NCBI GenBank assembly: GCA_937910665.1
Contig: CALEPR010000082.1
Coordinates: forward strand, 1-50,725
Source of the DNA: an uncultured Selenomonadales bacterium
Lineage (GTDB): Bacteria > Bacillota > Negativicutes > Selenomonadales > Selenomonadaceae
Length of the DNA: 50,725 nt
Direction: 5' to 3'
Shown here: in pieces, positions 8,153-17,033 of the stretch
Layout: every line of letters starts with the position of its first letter
How positions within the stretch are numbered: the first letter of the stretch is position 1
Position numbers and translations under genes: made by a program
Notes under the pieces: model-generated
The model's input: only the letters and a program-made list of their open reading frames with translations
Told to the model about the DNA's origin: nothing
Database searches by the model: none

Positions 8153-9226
8153 TTGAAAGGCAAATTGATTCTTGAGGACGGAAGTATTTTCCGCGGACAA
8201 CTTTTCGGCGGCAGCAACGCAAACTGCGAAGGCGAAGTTGTTTTCAATACAGGTATGACAGGTTACCAAGAAATTTTAACCGATCCTTCATACTGCAGAC
8301 AGATTGTAACTTTGACTTATCCTTTGATCGGAAATTATGGAACGGCAGGAATTTTCAACCAGAGCAGAAAAAGTTTTGTCGGCGGACTTGTTATCGGCGA
8401 ACTTTGTGAAACGCCAAGCAGTTCCAGTGCAGAAAAAACTTTGACAGATTTTTTGACGGCAGAAAAAATTCCCTGCCTGTACGACGTGGACACTCGCGCA
8501 CTTACAAAACAAATTCGCTCGGCAGGAACTATGAAAGGCGTTATTGTTTCGGAATATACTTCCCAACCGACGATAAATGAAATGATGGCTCTGCCGCTCC
8601 GCACGGACGTTGTCGAGGAAGTTACAACTCCTTCAGCTTATACAATCGAAGCGGACGACGACAATGCGCCTTTTGTCGTGGCGATGGATTTCGGCGTGAA
8701 AGAAAATATTTTGGACAGCTTGCACAACTGCGGTTGCAAAATTACAGTCGTACCCGCGAGCACTTCGGCTGAAGATATTTTAGCGATGAATCCCGACGGA
8801 GTTTTTTTGTCGAATGGTCCCGGCGATCCGAAAGATGTTCCCGACGTTGTTGACGAAGTTAAAAAATTGATTGGCGAGAAACCAATTTTTGGAATTTGTT
8901 TGGGTCATCAACTTTTGGCTTTGGCACTCGGAGCGGACACTTACAAATTAAAATTCGGTCACAGAGGATCCAATCAGCCTGTAAAAAATTTGCGGACAGG
9001 CAGAGTTTATATCACTTCACAGAATCACGGCTACGCAGTCAATGAAAATTCTTTGAAAGATTTGCCGATTGAAGTCACTTACATTTCCATAAACGACGGC
9101 ACAGTTGAAGGTATGCGTCATAGAGAGTTGCCGATTTATTCAGTGCAGTATCATCCCGAAGCCTCGCCCGGTCCGACCGACAATATGTATTTGTTCGATG
9201 AATTTTTGGAAATGATGCGCGGCTGA
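8153..9226 (+). CDS. carA: Carbamoyl-phosphate synthase small (glutaminase) subunit
   Basis: Hydrolyses glutamine and channels ammonia to CarB for carbamoyl phosphate, used in pyrimidine and arginine synthesis. 357 residues, normal for CarA. The N-terminal domain starts KLILEDGSIFRGQLFG with FNTGMTGYQEILTDPSY. The class I glutaminase domain has the nucleophile in GICLGHQLLALALG and the catalytic His/Glu in QYHPEASPGP. The start is TTG at 8153 behind GAGGTGA. Four genes separate it from carB, although the spacing suggests a single transcript. Confidence 0.97.
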   Translation: MKGKLILEDGSIFRGQLFGGSNANCEGEVVFNTGMTGYQEILTDPSYCRQIVTLTYPLIGNYGTAGIFNQSRKSFVGGLVIGELCETPSSSSAEKTLTDFLTAEKIPCLYDVDTRALTKQIRSAGTMKGVIVSEYTSQPTINEMMALPLRTDVVEEVTTPSAYTIEADDDNAPFVVAMDFGVKENILDSLHNCGCKITVVPASTSAEDILAMNPDGVFLSNGPGDPKDVPDVVDEVKKLIGEKPIFGICLGHQLLALALGADTYKLKFGHRGSNQPVKNLRTGRVYITSQNHGYAVNENSLKDLPIEVTYISINDGTVEGMRHRELPIYSVQYHPEASPGPTDNMYLFDEFLEMMRG

Positions 9227-9237
9227 GGAGGTTTTTT

Positions 9238-9465
9238 ATGAAAATTCCTGGAATGAAAGCTGACGAAGAAACTATTACCTTCACTCGCAACGAATGGAAA
9301 CATTTTCTGGACGAATTGGAAATGCGCGGCGTGGAAAAAATTTCGCAGTGTGTAAATAATGCGCGTTTTCTTGCTGTTCAAGACATTGCGGACGAACAAA
9401 TTAAAAATGGTCAACTCATTACTTTCAACAGTTTTGAAGAATTTGAGGCGGCAACAAATGCTTAG
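9238..9465 (+). CDS. Putative antitoxin of a YoeB-like pair
   Basis: A 75-residue acidic protein whose stop overlaps the start of a YoeB-like toxin by eight bases, the usual antitoxin-first order. The sequence (ITFTRNEWKHFLDELEMRG, then CVNNARFLA, then TFNSFEEFEA) is not a clear YefM/Phd match, so the antitoxin call rests on size, order and partner. The same N-terminal domain (about residues 8-55) recurs in the fusion protein 1.1 kb downstream, where NEWKHFLDE is identical. It has a strong AGGAGG site six bases before the ATG and lies 11 bases after carA, so it is probably expressed from the carA promoter. Confidence 0.65.
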   Translation: MKIPGMKADEETITFTRNEWKHFLDELEMRGVEKISQCVNNARFLAVQDIADEQIKNGQLITFNSFEEFEAATNA

Positions 9466-9718
9466 TTTTACAGATAAAGGCTGGTCGCAGTACTCAGACT
9501 GGGAAGAAGAAGATCAAAAAACGCACAAAAAAATTAAAAAACTTATCAAGAGTATTTCGCGCGACGGAGCAATGCAAGGTGAAGGCAAACCGGAAAAATT
9601 GAAAAATTTACCTAGCACTTATTCGCGCCGCATTGACGAAAAAAATCTCTTGATTTATATTGCAAACGGTGACAATTACACAATCAAATCTTGTAAAGGT
9701 CATTACGAAGATAAATAA
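9458..9718 (+). CDS. YoeB/Txe-family mRNA interferase toxin
   Basis: An 86-residue protein aligned end to end with Escherichia coli YoeB (84 residues), a ribosome-dependent A-site mRNA endonuclease. Conserved are GWSQYSDWEEEDQK near the start, E46 in GEGKPEKL, the SRRI pair (R57-R58) and the terminal H82-Y83. The position equivalent to the catalytic R65 is L64 here (DEKNLLIYI), so activity may be reduced or supported by another residue. Three residues (EDK) follow the terminal HY. The ATG at 9458 lies inside the antitoxin gene. Confidence 0.85.
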   Translation: MLSFTDKGWSQYSDWEEEDQKTHKKIKKLIKSISRDGAMQGEGKPEKLKNLPSTYSRRIDEKNLLIYIANGDNYTIKSCKGHYEDK

Positions 9719-9734
9719 TTTTGAGGAGATAAAA

Positions 9735-10538
9735 ATGTTTGCAGATTATCACGTTCACACAGAGTTTAGCGACGATTCAGATTACAAAATGCAGGACTGT
9801 TTGAATCATGCTGTTGAGTTGGGCTTGGAAGAAATTTGTTTCACCGAACACACAGACTTTGGCGTTAAAGGCAATGCAGGGCAAGATCCGAACTGTCCGA
9901 CTGAAAAATATTTTGCAGAGTTTGAGCGTTGCAAAAAAATTTTCGCCGACAAGATTAAAATTAAATTTGGAATGGAGTTCGGAGTTCAAACGGGAACAGT
10001 TGCAGAATTTCAAAAACTTTTTAACGACTACGCTTTTGATTTTATAATTTTGTCCTGCCACCAAGTTGACAATTTGGAATTTCATTTGCAAGATTATCAG
10101 CGCGGAAAAACTCAGCAAGAATACAATGAAGGTTACTACAAAGAAATTTACAGCGTCATGAAAATTTTTGACGACTGGTCGATTTTGGGACATTTGGATA
10201 TGATTAAACGCTACGACTTGCAAGGTGAATATCCTTTTGAAAAAGTTCGTGACATCATTGCAGAAATTTTGAAACTTGCAATTAAAAAAGACAAAGGCAT
10301 CGAGGTGAATACTTCCTGTTTCAGATATAAACTCTCTGACCTTACGCCTTCGCACGACATTTTAAATTTGTACAAAGACTTGGGCGGAGAAATTTTAACT
10401 GTCGGCTCGGACACTCACGAAGAAAGTCATTTAGCTTTCAAGATTAAAGACATTTACGCAGAACTTTCTCGGCTCGGCTTCAAACATTTTTATACTTTCG
10501 ACAAGATGAAACCTACAGGACATAATTTAATTTCTTGA
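9735..10538 (+). CDS. PHP-domain phosphatase, histidinol-phosphatase family
   Basis: A 267-residue metal-dependent phosphoesterase, the same length as Bacillus HisJ (histidinol phosphatase, histidine synthesis). PHP motifs in order: DYHVHTEFSDDS (residues 3-14), FTEHTDFG, FGMEFGVQ, LSCHQVDN, ILGHLDMIKRYD, GIEVNTSCFRY and VGSDTHEE near the end; these supply the His/Asp/Glu metal ligands. No other his gene is near, and it sits between a toxin-antitoxin pair and its fused relative, so it may be cargo. Substrate other than histidinol phosphate is possible. ATG at 9735 behind GAGGAG. Confidence 0.82.
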   Translation: MFADYHVHTEFSDDSDYKMQDCLNHAVELGLEEICFTEHTDFGVKGNAGQDPNCPTEKYFAEFERCKKIFADKIKIKFGMEFGVQTGTVAEFQKLFNDYAFDFIILSCHQVDNLEFHLQDYQRGKTQQEYNEGYYKEIYSVMKIFDDWSILGHLDMIKRYDLQGEYPFEKVRDIIAEILKLAIKKDKGIEVNTSCFRYKLSDLTPSHDILNLYKDLGGEILTVGSDTHEESHLAFKIKDIYAELSRLGFKHFYTFDKMKPTGHNLIS

Positions 10539-10556
10539 TAGAAAGGAGCGTTGGAG

Positions 10557-10958
10557 ATGCAAGAGCTTGCAGGAATGGAACTTGATCAAGAAAGTATTTC
10601 TTTTTCGCGCAATGAATGGAAACATTTTCTTGATGAAGTAGAAATGCGAAAGGGAAATGAAATTGCAAAATGCGTGAATAATGCGCTTTACCTTGTAATG
10701 CTCGACCGCACTTTTGAACAGAGCGTAAAGGGCGAAGGTGTAACTTTTACAGAAAAAGGCTGGGACGATTATAATTCTTGGCTGGACGTGGAAGATGACA
10801 CACTTGACAGAGTAACCGATATGATTAGTGACATAAAAAATAAAATGGAATCTGAGAGCAAAAAGACTTACAGTTTGAAAATTGACGAAGATAATGACTT
10901 AATTTATATTGCAGGTGAAAAAAGTTTTACAATTACTTCCTGCAAGGGACATATTTGA
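10557..10958 (+). CDS. Fused antitoxin domain and inactivated YoeB-like domain
   Basis: A 133-residue protein. Residues about 11-55 match the antitoxin at 9238 (ESISFSRNEWKHFLDEVEM, CVNNALYLV). Residues about 62-133 match the YoeB-like toxin (TFTEKGWDDYNSWLDVEDD, KIDEDNDLIYIAG, TSCKGHI). The toxin half lacks the GEGKPEKL segment with the catalytic Glu, has SLK in place of SRR, and ends HI instead of HY, so it should not cut RNA. The join falls where the separate antitoxin stops and the toxin starts. Start ATG 10557 follows GAAAGGAG at eight bases. It could neutralise or regulate related toxins, or be a decaying duplicate. Confidence 0.75.
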   Translation: MQELAGMELDQESISFSRNEWKHFLDEVEMRKGNEIAKCVNNALYLVMLDRTFEQSVKGEGVTFTEKGWDDYNSWLDVEDDTLDRVTDMISDIKNKMESESKKTYSLKIDEDNDLIYIAGEKSFTITSCKGHI

Positions 10959-10992
10959 CATTGTAAAAATTTTTTGAAGGAGGAAAATAAAT

Positions 10993-13900
10993 TTGCCGAA
11001 GAAAAAAAATCTTAACAAAGTAATTGTGATAGGTTCCGGACCAATAATTATCGGACAGGCGGCAGAGTTTGACTACGCAGGTTCACAGGCTTGCCGCGCA
11101 CTGAAAGAAGAAGGTCTTGAAGTTGTTTTAGTAAATTCAAATCCTGCCACGATTATGACGGACACAAATATTGCGGACAGAGTTTATATTGAACCGCTGA
11201 CTGTAGAATTTTTGACGGCGATTATTGAGAAAGAACGCCCCGACGGCTTACTCGCGACGCTCGGCGGACAGGTCGGCTTAAATCTTGCCGTGAAACTTTC
11301 TGAAAGCGGAATACTCGACAAGTTTGGCGTGGAACTTCTCGGCACTTCGCCTGACGCAATAAAAAAAGCTGAAGACCGCGAACTTTTTAAAGAAACCATG
11401 AAAGAAATCGGCGAACCAATTCCTGAATCGACAATCGTTGAAGATGTTCATGGCGCGGTTGACTTCGCTAATGAAATTGGTTATCCGCTGATTGTTCGAC
11501 CTGCTTACACGCTCGGCGGCACAGGCGGAGGCATTGCCGAGAACGAAGAGGAACTTGTTGAAACTGTCATTAAAGGTTTAAAATATTCCATGATCGGTCA
11601 AGTTTTGATTGAGCGGAGCGTCGCAGGCTGGAAAGAAATTGAATATGAAGTTATGCGCGACGGCAACGACAACTGCATTACTGTTTGCAACATGGAAAAT
11701 ATTGATCCTGTCGGCGTGCATACAGGTGACAGCATTGTTGTTGCTCCCAGTCAAACTTTGACAGACACTGAATATCAACTTTTGCGCTCGGCAAGTTTGA
11801 AAATCATTCGCGCACTTGGCATTGAAGGCGGCTGTAACGCTCAATTTGCCCTCGATCCGAACAGCCAGAACTATTATGTCATTGAAGTCAATCCGCGCGT
11901 CAGTCGAAGTTCTGCGCTTGCCTCGAAGGCGACAGGTTATCCAATCGCAAAAGTCAGCGCAAAAATTGCGATCGGCTACACTCTCGACGAAATTACAAAT
12001 GCAGTCACTCACAAAACTAAAGCGTGTTTTGAACCTGCGCTTGATTATTGCGTTGTAAAAATTCCGCGCTTTCCTTTCGACAAATTTGTTTACGCTGATA
12101 AAACGCTCGGCACGCAGATGAAGGCGACCGGCGAAGTTATGAGCATCGACAGAAGTTTTGAAGGTGCGCTGTTAAAAGCTGTCAGAAGCCTTGAAATTGG
12201 CGTTAATCGGCTGCATTTAGATTTTATTGATGATTGGAGCGACGACCAACTTAAACGCCGCCTTGCCAAAGTCAACGACGAAAGAATGTTTGTAATTGCA
12301 GAAATTCTTCGTCGCGGAATTTTAAGTGTCGATGAAATTTATCAGACAACAAAAATTGATCGCTGGTTCATAAATAAAATTAAAAATATTTCTGAATTTG
12401 AAGTTAAAATTGCGAAAGAAGATTTGACTGCAAAAAATCTTCGCGCCGCAAAACTTTTAGGCTTGGCTGATAAATCCATTGCCGAACTTACTAAAAAAAC
12501 TTTGAAAGAAGTTCGCGAACTTCGCAACAAGGCAAAAATTTTTCCCTGCTACAAAATGGTTGATACCTGCGCGGCGGAGTTCGAGGCTTTCACGCCTTAC
12601 TATTATTCCACCTTCCGCGCCGAACAAGATGAAGTTGAAGTTTCTGACAAGCGCAAAGTTATTGTTCTCGGCTCCGGTCCAATCAGAATCGGGCAAGGCG
12701 TTGAGTTTGACTACTGCAGTGTTCACAGCGTTTGGGCTTTGCGTGAAATGGGAATTGAGGCAATTATAATCAACAACAATCCTGAAACTGTTTCAACTGA
12801 CTTCGACATTTCAGACAGACTTTATTTTGAACCGCTGACCACTGAAGATGTTCTGAACATTATCGACAAAGAAAAACCTGAAGGTGTTATAGTTCAGTTC
12901 GGCGGACAGACTGCAATTAACTTGGCGGCGAGTTTGTCTGAAGCCGGCGTAAAAGTTTTTGGAACTTCGGTTGACGACATTGACCGCGCAGAGGACAGAG
13001 AAAGATTTGACGAAGTTTTGACAAGTTTAAATATTCCAAGACCGAGAGGAATCAGCGTAACAAATTTGGACGACGCAATTTCAGGAGCGGCAGAAATTGG
13101 TTATCCTGTCATGGTTCGTCCGAGTTATGTTCTTGGCGGCAGGGCTATGGAAATTGTTTACAATGAAGAGGAACTTCGCGACTACATGAGCCGCGCCGTC
13201 AAAGTTACTCCCGATCATCCTGTTTTAGTCGACAGATATATGCAAGGCACTGAAGTTGAAGTCGATGCAATTTCTGATGATGTTGATGTTGTCATTCCCG
13301 GAATTATGGAACACGTCGAACGCGCAGGAGTTCACTCAGGCGACAGCATTGCAGTTTATCCTCCGCAAACTTTGACTTCAAAAATTACTTACATAATCAC
13401 CGACTACACAAAACGACTTGCGCTTGCCCTCCACGTCAAAGGACTTTTAAATATTCAGTACGTTGTGGCGGACGGAAAAGTTTATGTTATCGAAGTCAAT
13501 CCGCGCTCAAGTCGCACAGTTCCATTTTTGAGCAAGGTTACAAATATTAAAATGGTAAATGTTGCCACGCGAGTTGCTCTCGGCGAAAGTTTGAAGGAAA
13601 TGGGATATTATTCCGGCATCGTCGAGCCGAAACCTTACGTTGCAGTCAAAGCACCTGTATTTTCATTTGCGAAGATGCAGGACGTTGATATTTCTCTCGG
13701 TCCGGAAATGAAATCGACAGGCGAAGTCATGGGAATTGATTATCACTACGCCCGCGCACTTTACAAAGCAATTATCGCTTCAGGAATGAATATTCCGAAA
13801 GGCGGCTGCATTTTGTTTACGGTCGCCGACAAAGACAAAGATGAAATGAAACAACTTGCCCGCGCATTTTACGATTTAGATTTTAAAATCGCGGCGACGG

Positions 13901-14220
13901 AAGGAACTGCTAAGGCGTTGCAGTCGATTGGAATTGACGCTGAAGTTGTTGGAAAAGTTCACCAACGCAGCACAGACATTATTCAGCGCATAAAAAATAA
14001 TCAAATTCACATGGTCGTGAATACTCAAGCACCGGGCAAACATATTATTCGCGACGGTTTCAGAATCCGCAGGGCGACTGTCGAGCATGGAATTCCTTGC
14101 CTGACAAGTTTGGACACGGCTTGGGAAGTTTTGCGTATGCTGACTTTTATGCGCGACAGACGGCTTGTCTATTCCCTTGCAATTCAAGATTATGTCGGCG
14201 GCGGAGACGAATTAGCATAA
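10993..14220 (+). CDS. carB: Carbamoyl-phosphate synthase large subunit
   Basis: Makes carbamoyl phosphate from bicarbonate, two ATP and ammonia supplied by CarA. 1075 residues, full length. Two homologous ATP-grasp halves are seen, beginning VIVIGSGPIIIGQAAEFDYAG and VIVLGSGPIRIGQGVEFDYC, with FALDPNSQNYYVIEVNPRVSR and the corresponding YVIEVNPRSSRT. The C-terminal MGS-like allosteric domain (ATEGTAKALQSIGI) would bind UMP or a related effector. The TTG start follows AAGGAGG. Its distance from carA (1.77 kb) is unusual, because the two are normally adjacent. Confidence 0.97.
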   Translation: MPKKKNLNKVIVIGSGPIIIGQAAEFDYAGSQACRALKEEGLEVVLVNSNPATIMTDTNIADRVYIEPLTVEFLTAIIEKERPDGLLATLGGQVGLNLAVKLSESGILDKFGVELLGTSPDAIKKAEDRELFKETMKEIGEPIPESTIVEDVHGAVDFANEIGYPLIVRPAYTLGGTGGGIAENEEELVETVIKGLKYSMIGQVLIERSVAGWKEIEYEVMRDGNDNCITVCNMENIDPVGVHTGDSIVVAPSQTLTDTEYQLLRSASLKIIRALGIEGGCNAQFALDPNSQNYYVIEVNPRVSRSSALASKATGYPIAKVSAKIAIGYTLDEITNAVTHKTKACFEPALDYCVVKIPRFPFDKFVYADKTLGTQMKATGEVMSIDRSFEGALLKAVRSLEIGVNRLHLDFIDDWSDDQLKRRLAKVNDERMFVIAEILRRGILSVDEIYQTTKIDRWFINKIKNISEFEVKIAKEDLTAKNLRAAKLLGLADKSIAELTKKTLKEVRELRNKAKIFPCYKMVDTCAAEFEAFTPYYYSTFRAEQDEVEVSDKRKVIVLGSGPIRIGQGVEFDYCSVHSVWALREMGIEAIIINNNPETVSTDFDISDRLYFEPLTTEDVLNIIDKEKPEGVIVQFGGQTAINLAASLSEAGVKVFGTSVDDIDRAEDRERFDEVLTSLNIPRPRGISVTNLDDAISGAAEIGYPVMVRPSYVLGGRAMEIVYNEEELRDYMSRAVKVTPDHPVLVDRYMQGTEVEVDAISDDVDVVIPGIMEHVERAGVHSGDSIAVYPPQTLTSKITYIITDYTKRLALALHVKGLLNIQYVVADGKVYVIEVNPRSSRTVPFLSKVTNIKMVNVATRVALGESLKEMGYYSGIVEPKPYVAVKAPVFSFAKMQDVDISLGPEMKSTGEVMGIDYHYARALYKAIIASGMNIPKGGCILFTVADKDKDEMKQLARAFYDLDFKIAATEGTAKALQSIGIDAEVVGKVHQRSTDIIQRIKNNQIHMVVNTQAPGKHIIRDGFRIRRATVEHGIPCLTSLDTAWEVLRMLTFMRDRRLVYSLAIQDYVGGGDELA

Positions 14221-14250
14221 TCCATTTTGTGACTTTCCCCAAAATTTTTT

Positions 14251-15696
14251 TCAATCCAATTCCAACGACTGCCACAAATCGTCAATTTTATTTTTGACTT
14301 CCGGCGACATGGAAATTTCGTTTGGCCATTCGCGGCTGTGTCCTTCCTCCGGCAAAGTTTTTGTTGCGTCGATTCCTAATTTTGCTCCCCACTTCGGCAT
14401 CGGAGAAGAATGATCCAAAACGTCCAGAGGTCCATGAACAATTTCTAAATCATTTTCGGCATCAATATTGTTGAAAACTCTCCAAGCGACTTCAGATAAA
14501 TTTTGAACATCAACATGAGCGTCCACGACAATTATCATCTTGACGTTCATCATTTGCCCCATTCCCCAGAGCGCATGCATAACTTTTCGCGCTTGCATGG
14601 GGAATGATTTTTTTATCGAAACTATAACGCAGTTATGAAAGACTCCTTCAAAAGGCATATTTATGTCGACAATTTCAGGCAACATTTGTTGGAGGAGCGG
14701 CAAAAAAATTCTTTCGGTCGCCTTCGCCAAAAAACAATCTTCCATCGGCGGCTTGCCGACAACTGTCGCCGCATAAATTGGATTTTTTCTGTGCGTTATG
14801 CAGGAGACATGAAAAACAGGATAGTCATCGGCGAGCGAGTAATAGCCTGTGTGATCTCCGAAAGGTCCTTCGCGTCTGAGTTCATTTGCCTGAACATAAC
14901 CTTCCAAAATAATTTCTGCGGTCGCGGGGACTTCAAGGTCGACAGTTTTGCATTTAACAAGTTCGACAGATTTTTTCCGCAAAAATCCTGCAAAAACCAT
15001 TTCGTCCACGTCGCGAGGAAGCGGAGCAGTCGCCGCATAAGTCACGACAGGATCTGTTCCGATCGCAACCGCCGCCTCAATTTTTTCTGCGGAGTCGCGA
15101 AAATTTTCCGCGCCATTTTTATGAATGTGCCAATGCATGCCGGTAGTTTTTGAATCAAATTTTTGCAAGCGATACATTCCTACATTTCTTTTTCCGGTGT
15201 TTGGATTTTTTGTAAAGACCAAAGGCAAAGTTACAAAAGGTCCGCCGTCGTCGGGCCAACATTTTAAAATTGGAATTTTGTCAAGATTCGTTTCGGTTTC
15301 CACAACTTCTTGGCAAGGCGCATTTCTGACATATTTCGGAAAATTTATCGCCTTGTGAGCCGTTCCCAAAATCGAAAGAACACTCATTCTGTTTTTGAAA
15401 GAAATGTAAGGCAGTTTCAAAATTTCGCGAATATCATTCGCTGCGTCGTCCAAATTTTCCACGCCAAGCGCGAGCGACATTCTTTCGTAACTTCCAAACA
15501 TATTTGTCAGGACAGGCATATCGTAGCCGCGAACATTTTCAAAAAGCAATGCGACATTTTTTTTTCCTTTAAACTTGGAAACGCGATCTGTAATTTCTGT
15601 AATTTCAAGTTCTGCGCTGACAGAAGTTTTGATTCGCTTGAGCAAATTTCTCCGCTCCAATTCCGAAATAAATTCTCTTAAATCTTTGTAAGCCAA
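14251..15696 (-). CDS. ubiD: UbiD-family prenylated-FMN decarboxylase
   Basis: A 481-residue reversible decarboxylase of the UbiD family, dependent on prenylated FMN. The family signatures are present: GMYRLQKFDSKTTGMHWHIHK, the AIGTDPV segment, and the catalytic ELRREGPFGDHTGYYS with the Arg and Glu of the active site. The likely role is the decarboxylation step of quinone (menaquinone, futalosine-type) synthesis, but UbiD paralogs also act on aromatic acids, and no UbiX or mqn gene is adjacent. The TTG start is preceded eight bases upstream by seven consecutive G residues, which act as the Shine-Dalgarno site. It converges on carB. Confidence 0.9.
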   Translation of the reverse strand: MAYKDLREFISELERRNLLKRIKTSVSAELEITEITDRVSKFKGKKNVALLFENVRGYDMPVLTNMFGSYERMSLALGVENLDDAANDIREILKLPYISFKNRMSVLSILGTAHKAINFPKYVRNAPCQEVVETETNLDKIPILKCWPDDGGPFVTLPLVFTKNPNTGKRNVGMYRLQKFDSKTTGMHWHIHKNGAENFRDSAEKIEAAVAIGTDPVVTYAATAPLPRDVDEMVFAGFLRKKSVELVKCKTVDLEVPATAEIILEGYVQANELRREGPFGDHTGYYSLADDYPVFHVSCITHRKNPIYAATVVGKPPMEDCFLAKATERIFLPLLQQMLPEIVDINMPFEGVFHNCVIVSIKKSFPMQARKVMHALWGMGQMMNVKMIIVVDAHVDVQNLSEVAWRVFNNIDAENDLEIVHGPLDVLDHSSPMPKWGAKLGIDATKTLPEEGHSREWPNEISMSPEVKNKIDDLWQSLELD

Positions 15697-15731
15697 AAAA
15701 TTTTCCCCCCCGGTTCAAAAAATTTTCAAAC

Positions 15732-15740
15732 ATTATAGCA
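15732..15740 (-). promoter_or_regulatory. Extended -10 promoter for ubiD
   Basis: On the minus strand TGC directly precedes a perfect TATAAT (plus 15732-15737). There is no good -35 at 17 bases, as is allowed for extended -10 promoters. Confidence 0.5.
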
Positions 15741-15759
15741 CAAAGAAACTTTTTCAGCA

Positions 15760-15788
15760 TTGACAAAATAGTTAGAAAAATATAATCT
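15760..15788 (+). promoter_or_regulatory. Promoter for the sugar-binding lipoprotein gene
   Basis: A perfect TTGACA at 15760-15765 is followed 17 bases later by TAATCT (15783-15788); a TATAAT begins at 15781 but at only 15 bases. It is divergent from the ubiD promoter. Confidence 0.55.
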
Positions 15789-15824
15789 TTCAAGCAGGAA
15801 TTTATAAATAAGGAGCGTGGTGAG

Positions 15825-16907
15825 ATGAAAAAGTTTTTTGCAATTTTTTTTCTGTTGTCTGTGATTCTTGTTTCGGGTTGCGGAGAAAATTCCGGCGGCG
15901 TGAAAAATTCTGCGGCGACAGGAAAAGTGGTCGGAGTCGCAATGCCGACGCAAACGGCGCAGCGTTGGATTCAGGACGGCGATCACATAAAATCTCAACT
16001 CGAATCAAAAGGTTATGCTGTCGATTTAAAATATGCTGAGGACGACATAAAAAAGCAAATTGAACAGATCGACACAATGATTGAGGAAGGTGTAAGCTGT
16101 CTTGTAGTCGCGTCGATTGATTCAACTGCACTTGTTGACGTTTTGGCGAAGGCGAAGGAAAAAAATATTTCCGTCATCGCCTACGACAGACTTTTGATGG
16201 ACACCGACAGCGTTTCTTACTACGCAACTTTTGACAACAAAGGCGTTGGAATTTTAATCGGTCGATATGTGGAGGATACTCTTGACTTGCGGCACACGAA
16301 TAAAACTTTCAACGCAGAATTTTTTGCTGGATCTCCCGACGACAACAATGCTCACTTTCTTAACGAAGGAGTTTTTGAAGTTTTGCAACCTTACATCGAC
16401 AGCGGAAAGTTGAAAGTTCCTTCCGGCGAAACAGATTTCAATACAATTTGTGTTTTGCGTTGGTCAACTTCAACCGCCAAAGCGCGAATGGAAAGACTTT
16501 TGCAAAATTATTACGCCGATAAAAAAATTGATGTAATTGTTTCTCCTTACGACGGAATAAGTTACGGCATTGACGAGGCACTGAAAAAAGCAGGTTACAA
16601 AGTCAGCAAAGATTTTCCGCTGATTACAGGGCAAGACGCAGACCTTCAAGGCGTGAAAAATATTTTGTCGGGCGAACAGTCCATGACAATTTTTAAAGAT
16701 ACCAGAGTTCTTGCAGAAAAATGTGCGACGATGGTCGAGGCAGTTCTGGAAGGAAAAGTTCCCGAAATTAACGACACAATTTCCTACGACAATCACAAAA
16801 TGGTCGTTCCGTCATATCTTTGCCAACCTGTAGTGATTGACAAAAATAATATCGACAAAGAACTTGTTGAGAGCGGCTACTACACAAAATCAGAGATTAA
16901 CAAATAA
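15825..16907 (+). CDS. Sugar ABC-transporter substrate-binding lipoprotein
   Basis: A 360-residue periplasmic binding protein type 1 (ribose/xylose/ChvE-like). Residues 1-19 form a lipoprotein signal ending VSGC, with C19 the lipidation site. The mature part has two Rossmann lobes: VGVAMPTQTAQRWIQDG, IDTMIEEGVSCLVVAS, VIAYDRLLMDTDSVSYYATFDN, then VIVSPYDGISYGIDEALKKAGY and LITGQDADLQGVKNILSGEQ, the residues that usually line the sugar pocket. No permease or ATPase gene flanks it, so it is an orphan component that may serve a transporter elsewhere or feed a chemoreceptor. Confidence 0.88.
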   Translation: MKKFFAIFFLLSVILVSGCGENSGGVKNSAATGKVVGVAMPTQTAQRWIQDGDHIKSQLESKGYAVDLKYAEDDIKKQIEQIDTMIEEGVSCLVVASIDSTALVDVLAKAKEKNISVIAYDRLLMDTDSVSYYATFDNKGVGILIGRYVEDTLDLRHTNKTFNAEFFAGSPDDNNAHFLNEGVFEVLQPYIDSGKLKVPSGETDFNTICVLRWSTSTAKARMERLLQNYYADKKIDVIVSPYDGISYGIDEALKKAGYKVSKDFPLITGQDADLQGVKNILSGEQSMTIFKDTRVLAEKCATMVEAVLEGKVPEINDTISYDNHKMVVPSYLCQPVVIDKNNIDKELVESGYYTKSEINK

Positions 16908-16946
16908 TTTTTATGAAAAATTTTTCCCGCTCACAAAGTCAAACTC

Positions 16947-16975
16947 TTGCTTACAAAAAAAATTTAAGCTAGAAT
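16947..16975 (+). promoter_or_regulatory. Promoter for ppaC
   Basis: TTGCTT (16947-16952), 17-base spacer, TAGAAT (16970-16975). A CodY-like 12/15 match (16974-16988) overlaps the start region, but at that score it could be chance in AT-rich DNA. Confidence 0.6.
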
Positions 16976-17033
16976 ATTTCAGAAATTTTATCCGCAAAAA
17001 ATTTTGTAAAATATTTTTTTAGGAGGTTTTTGA

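Noticed and set aside
9777..10355. 192-residue minus-strand frame inside the PHP gene
   Set aside because: Antisense shadow of a gene with clear PHP motifs.
16974..16988. CodY box at the ppaC start site
   Set aside because: Only 12 of 15 matches in strongly AT-rich DNA; not distinguishable from chance by eye.
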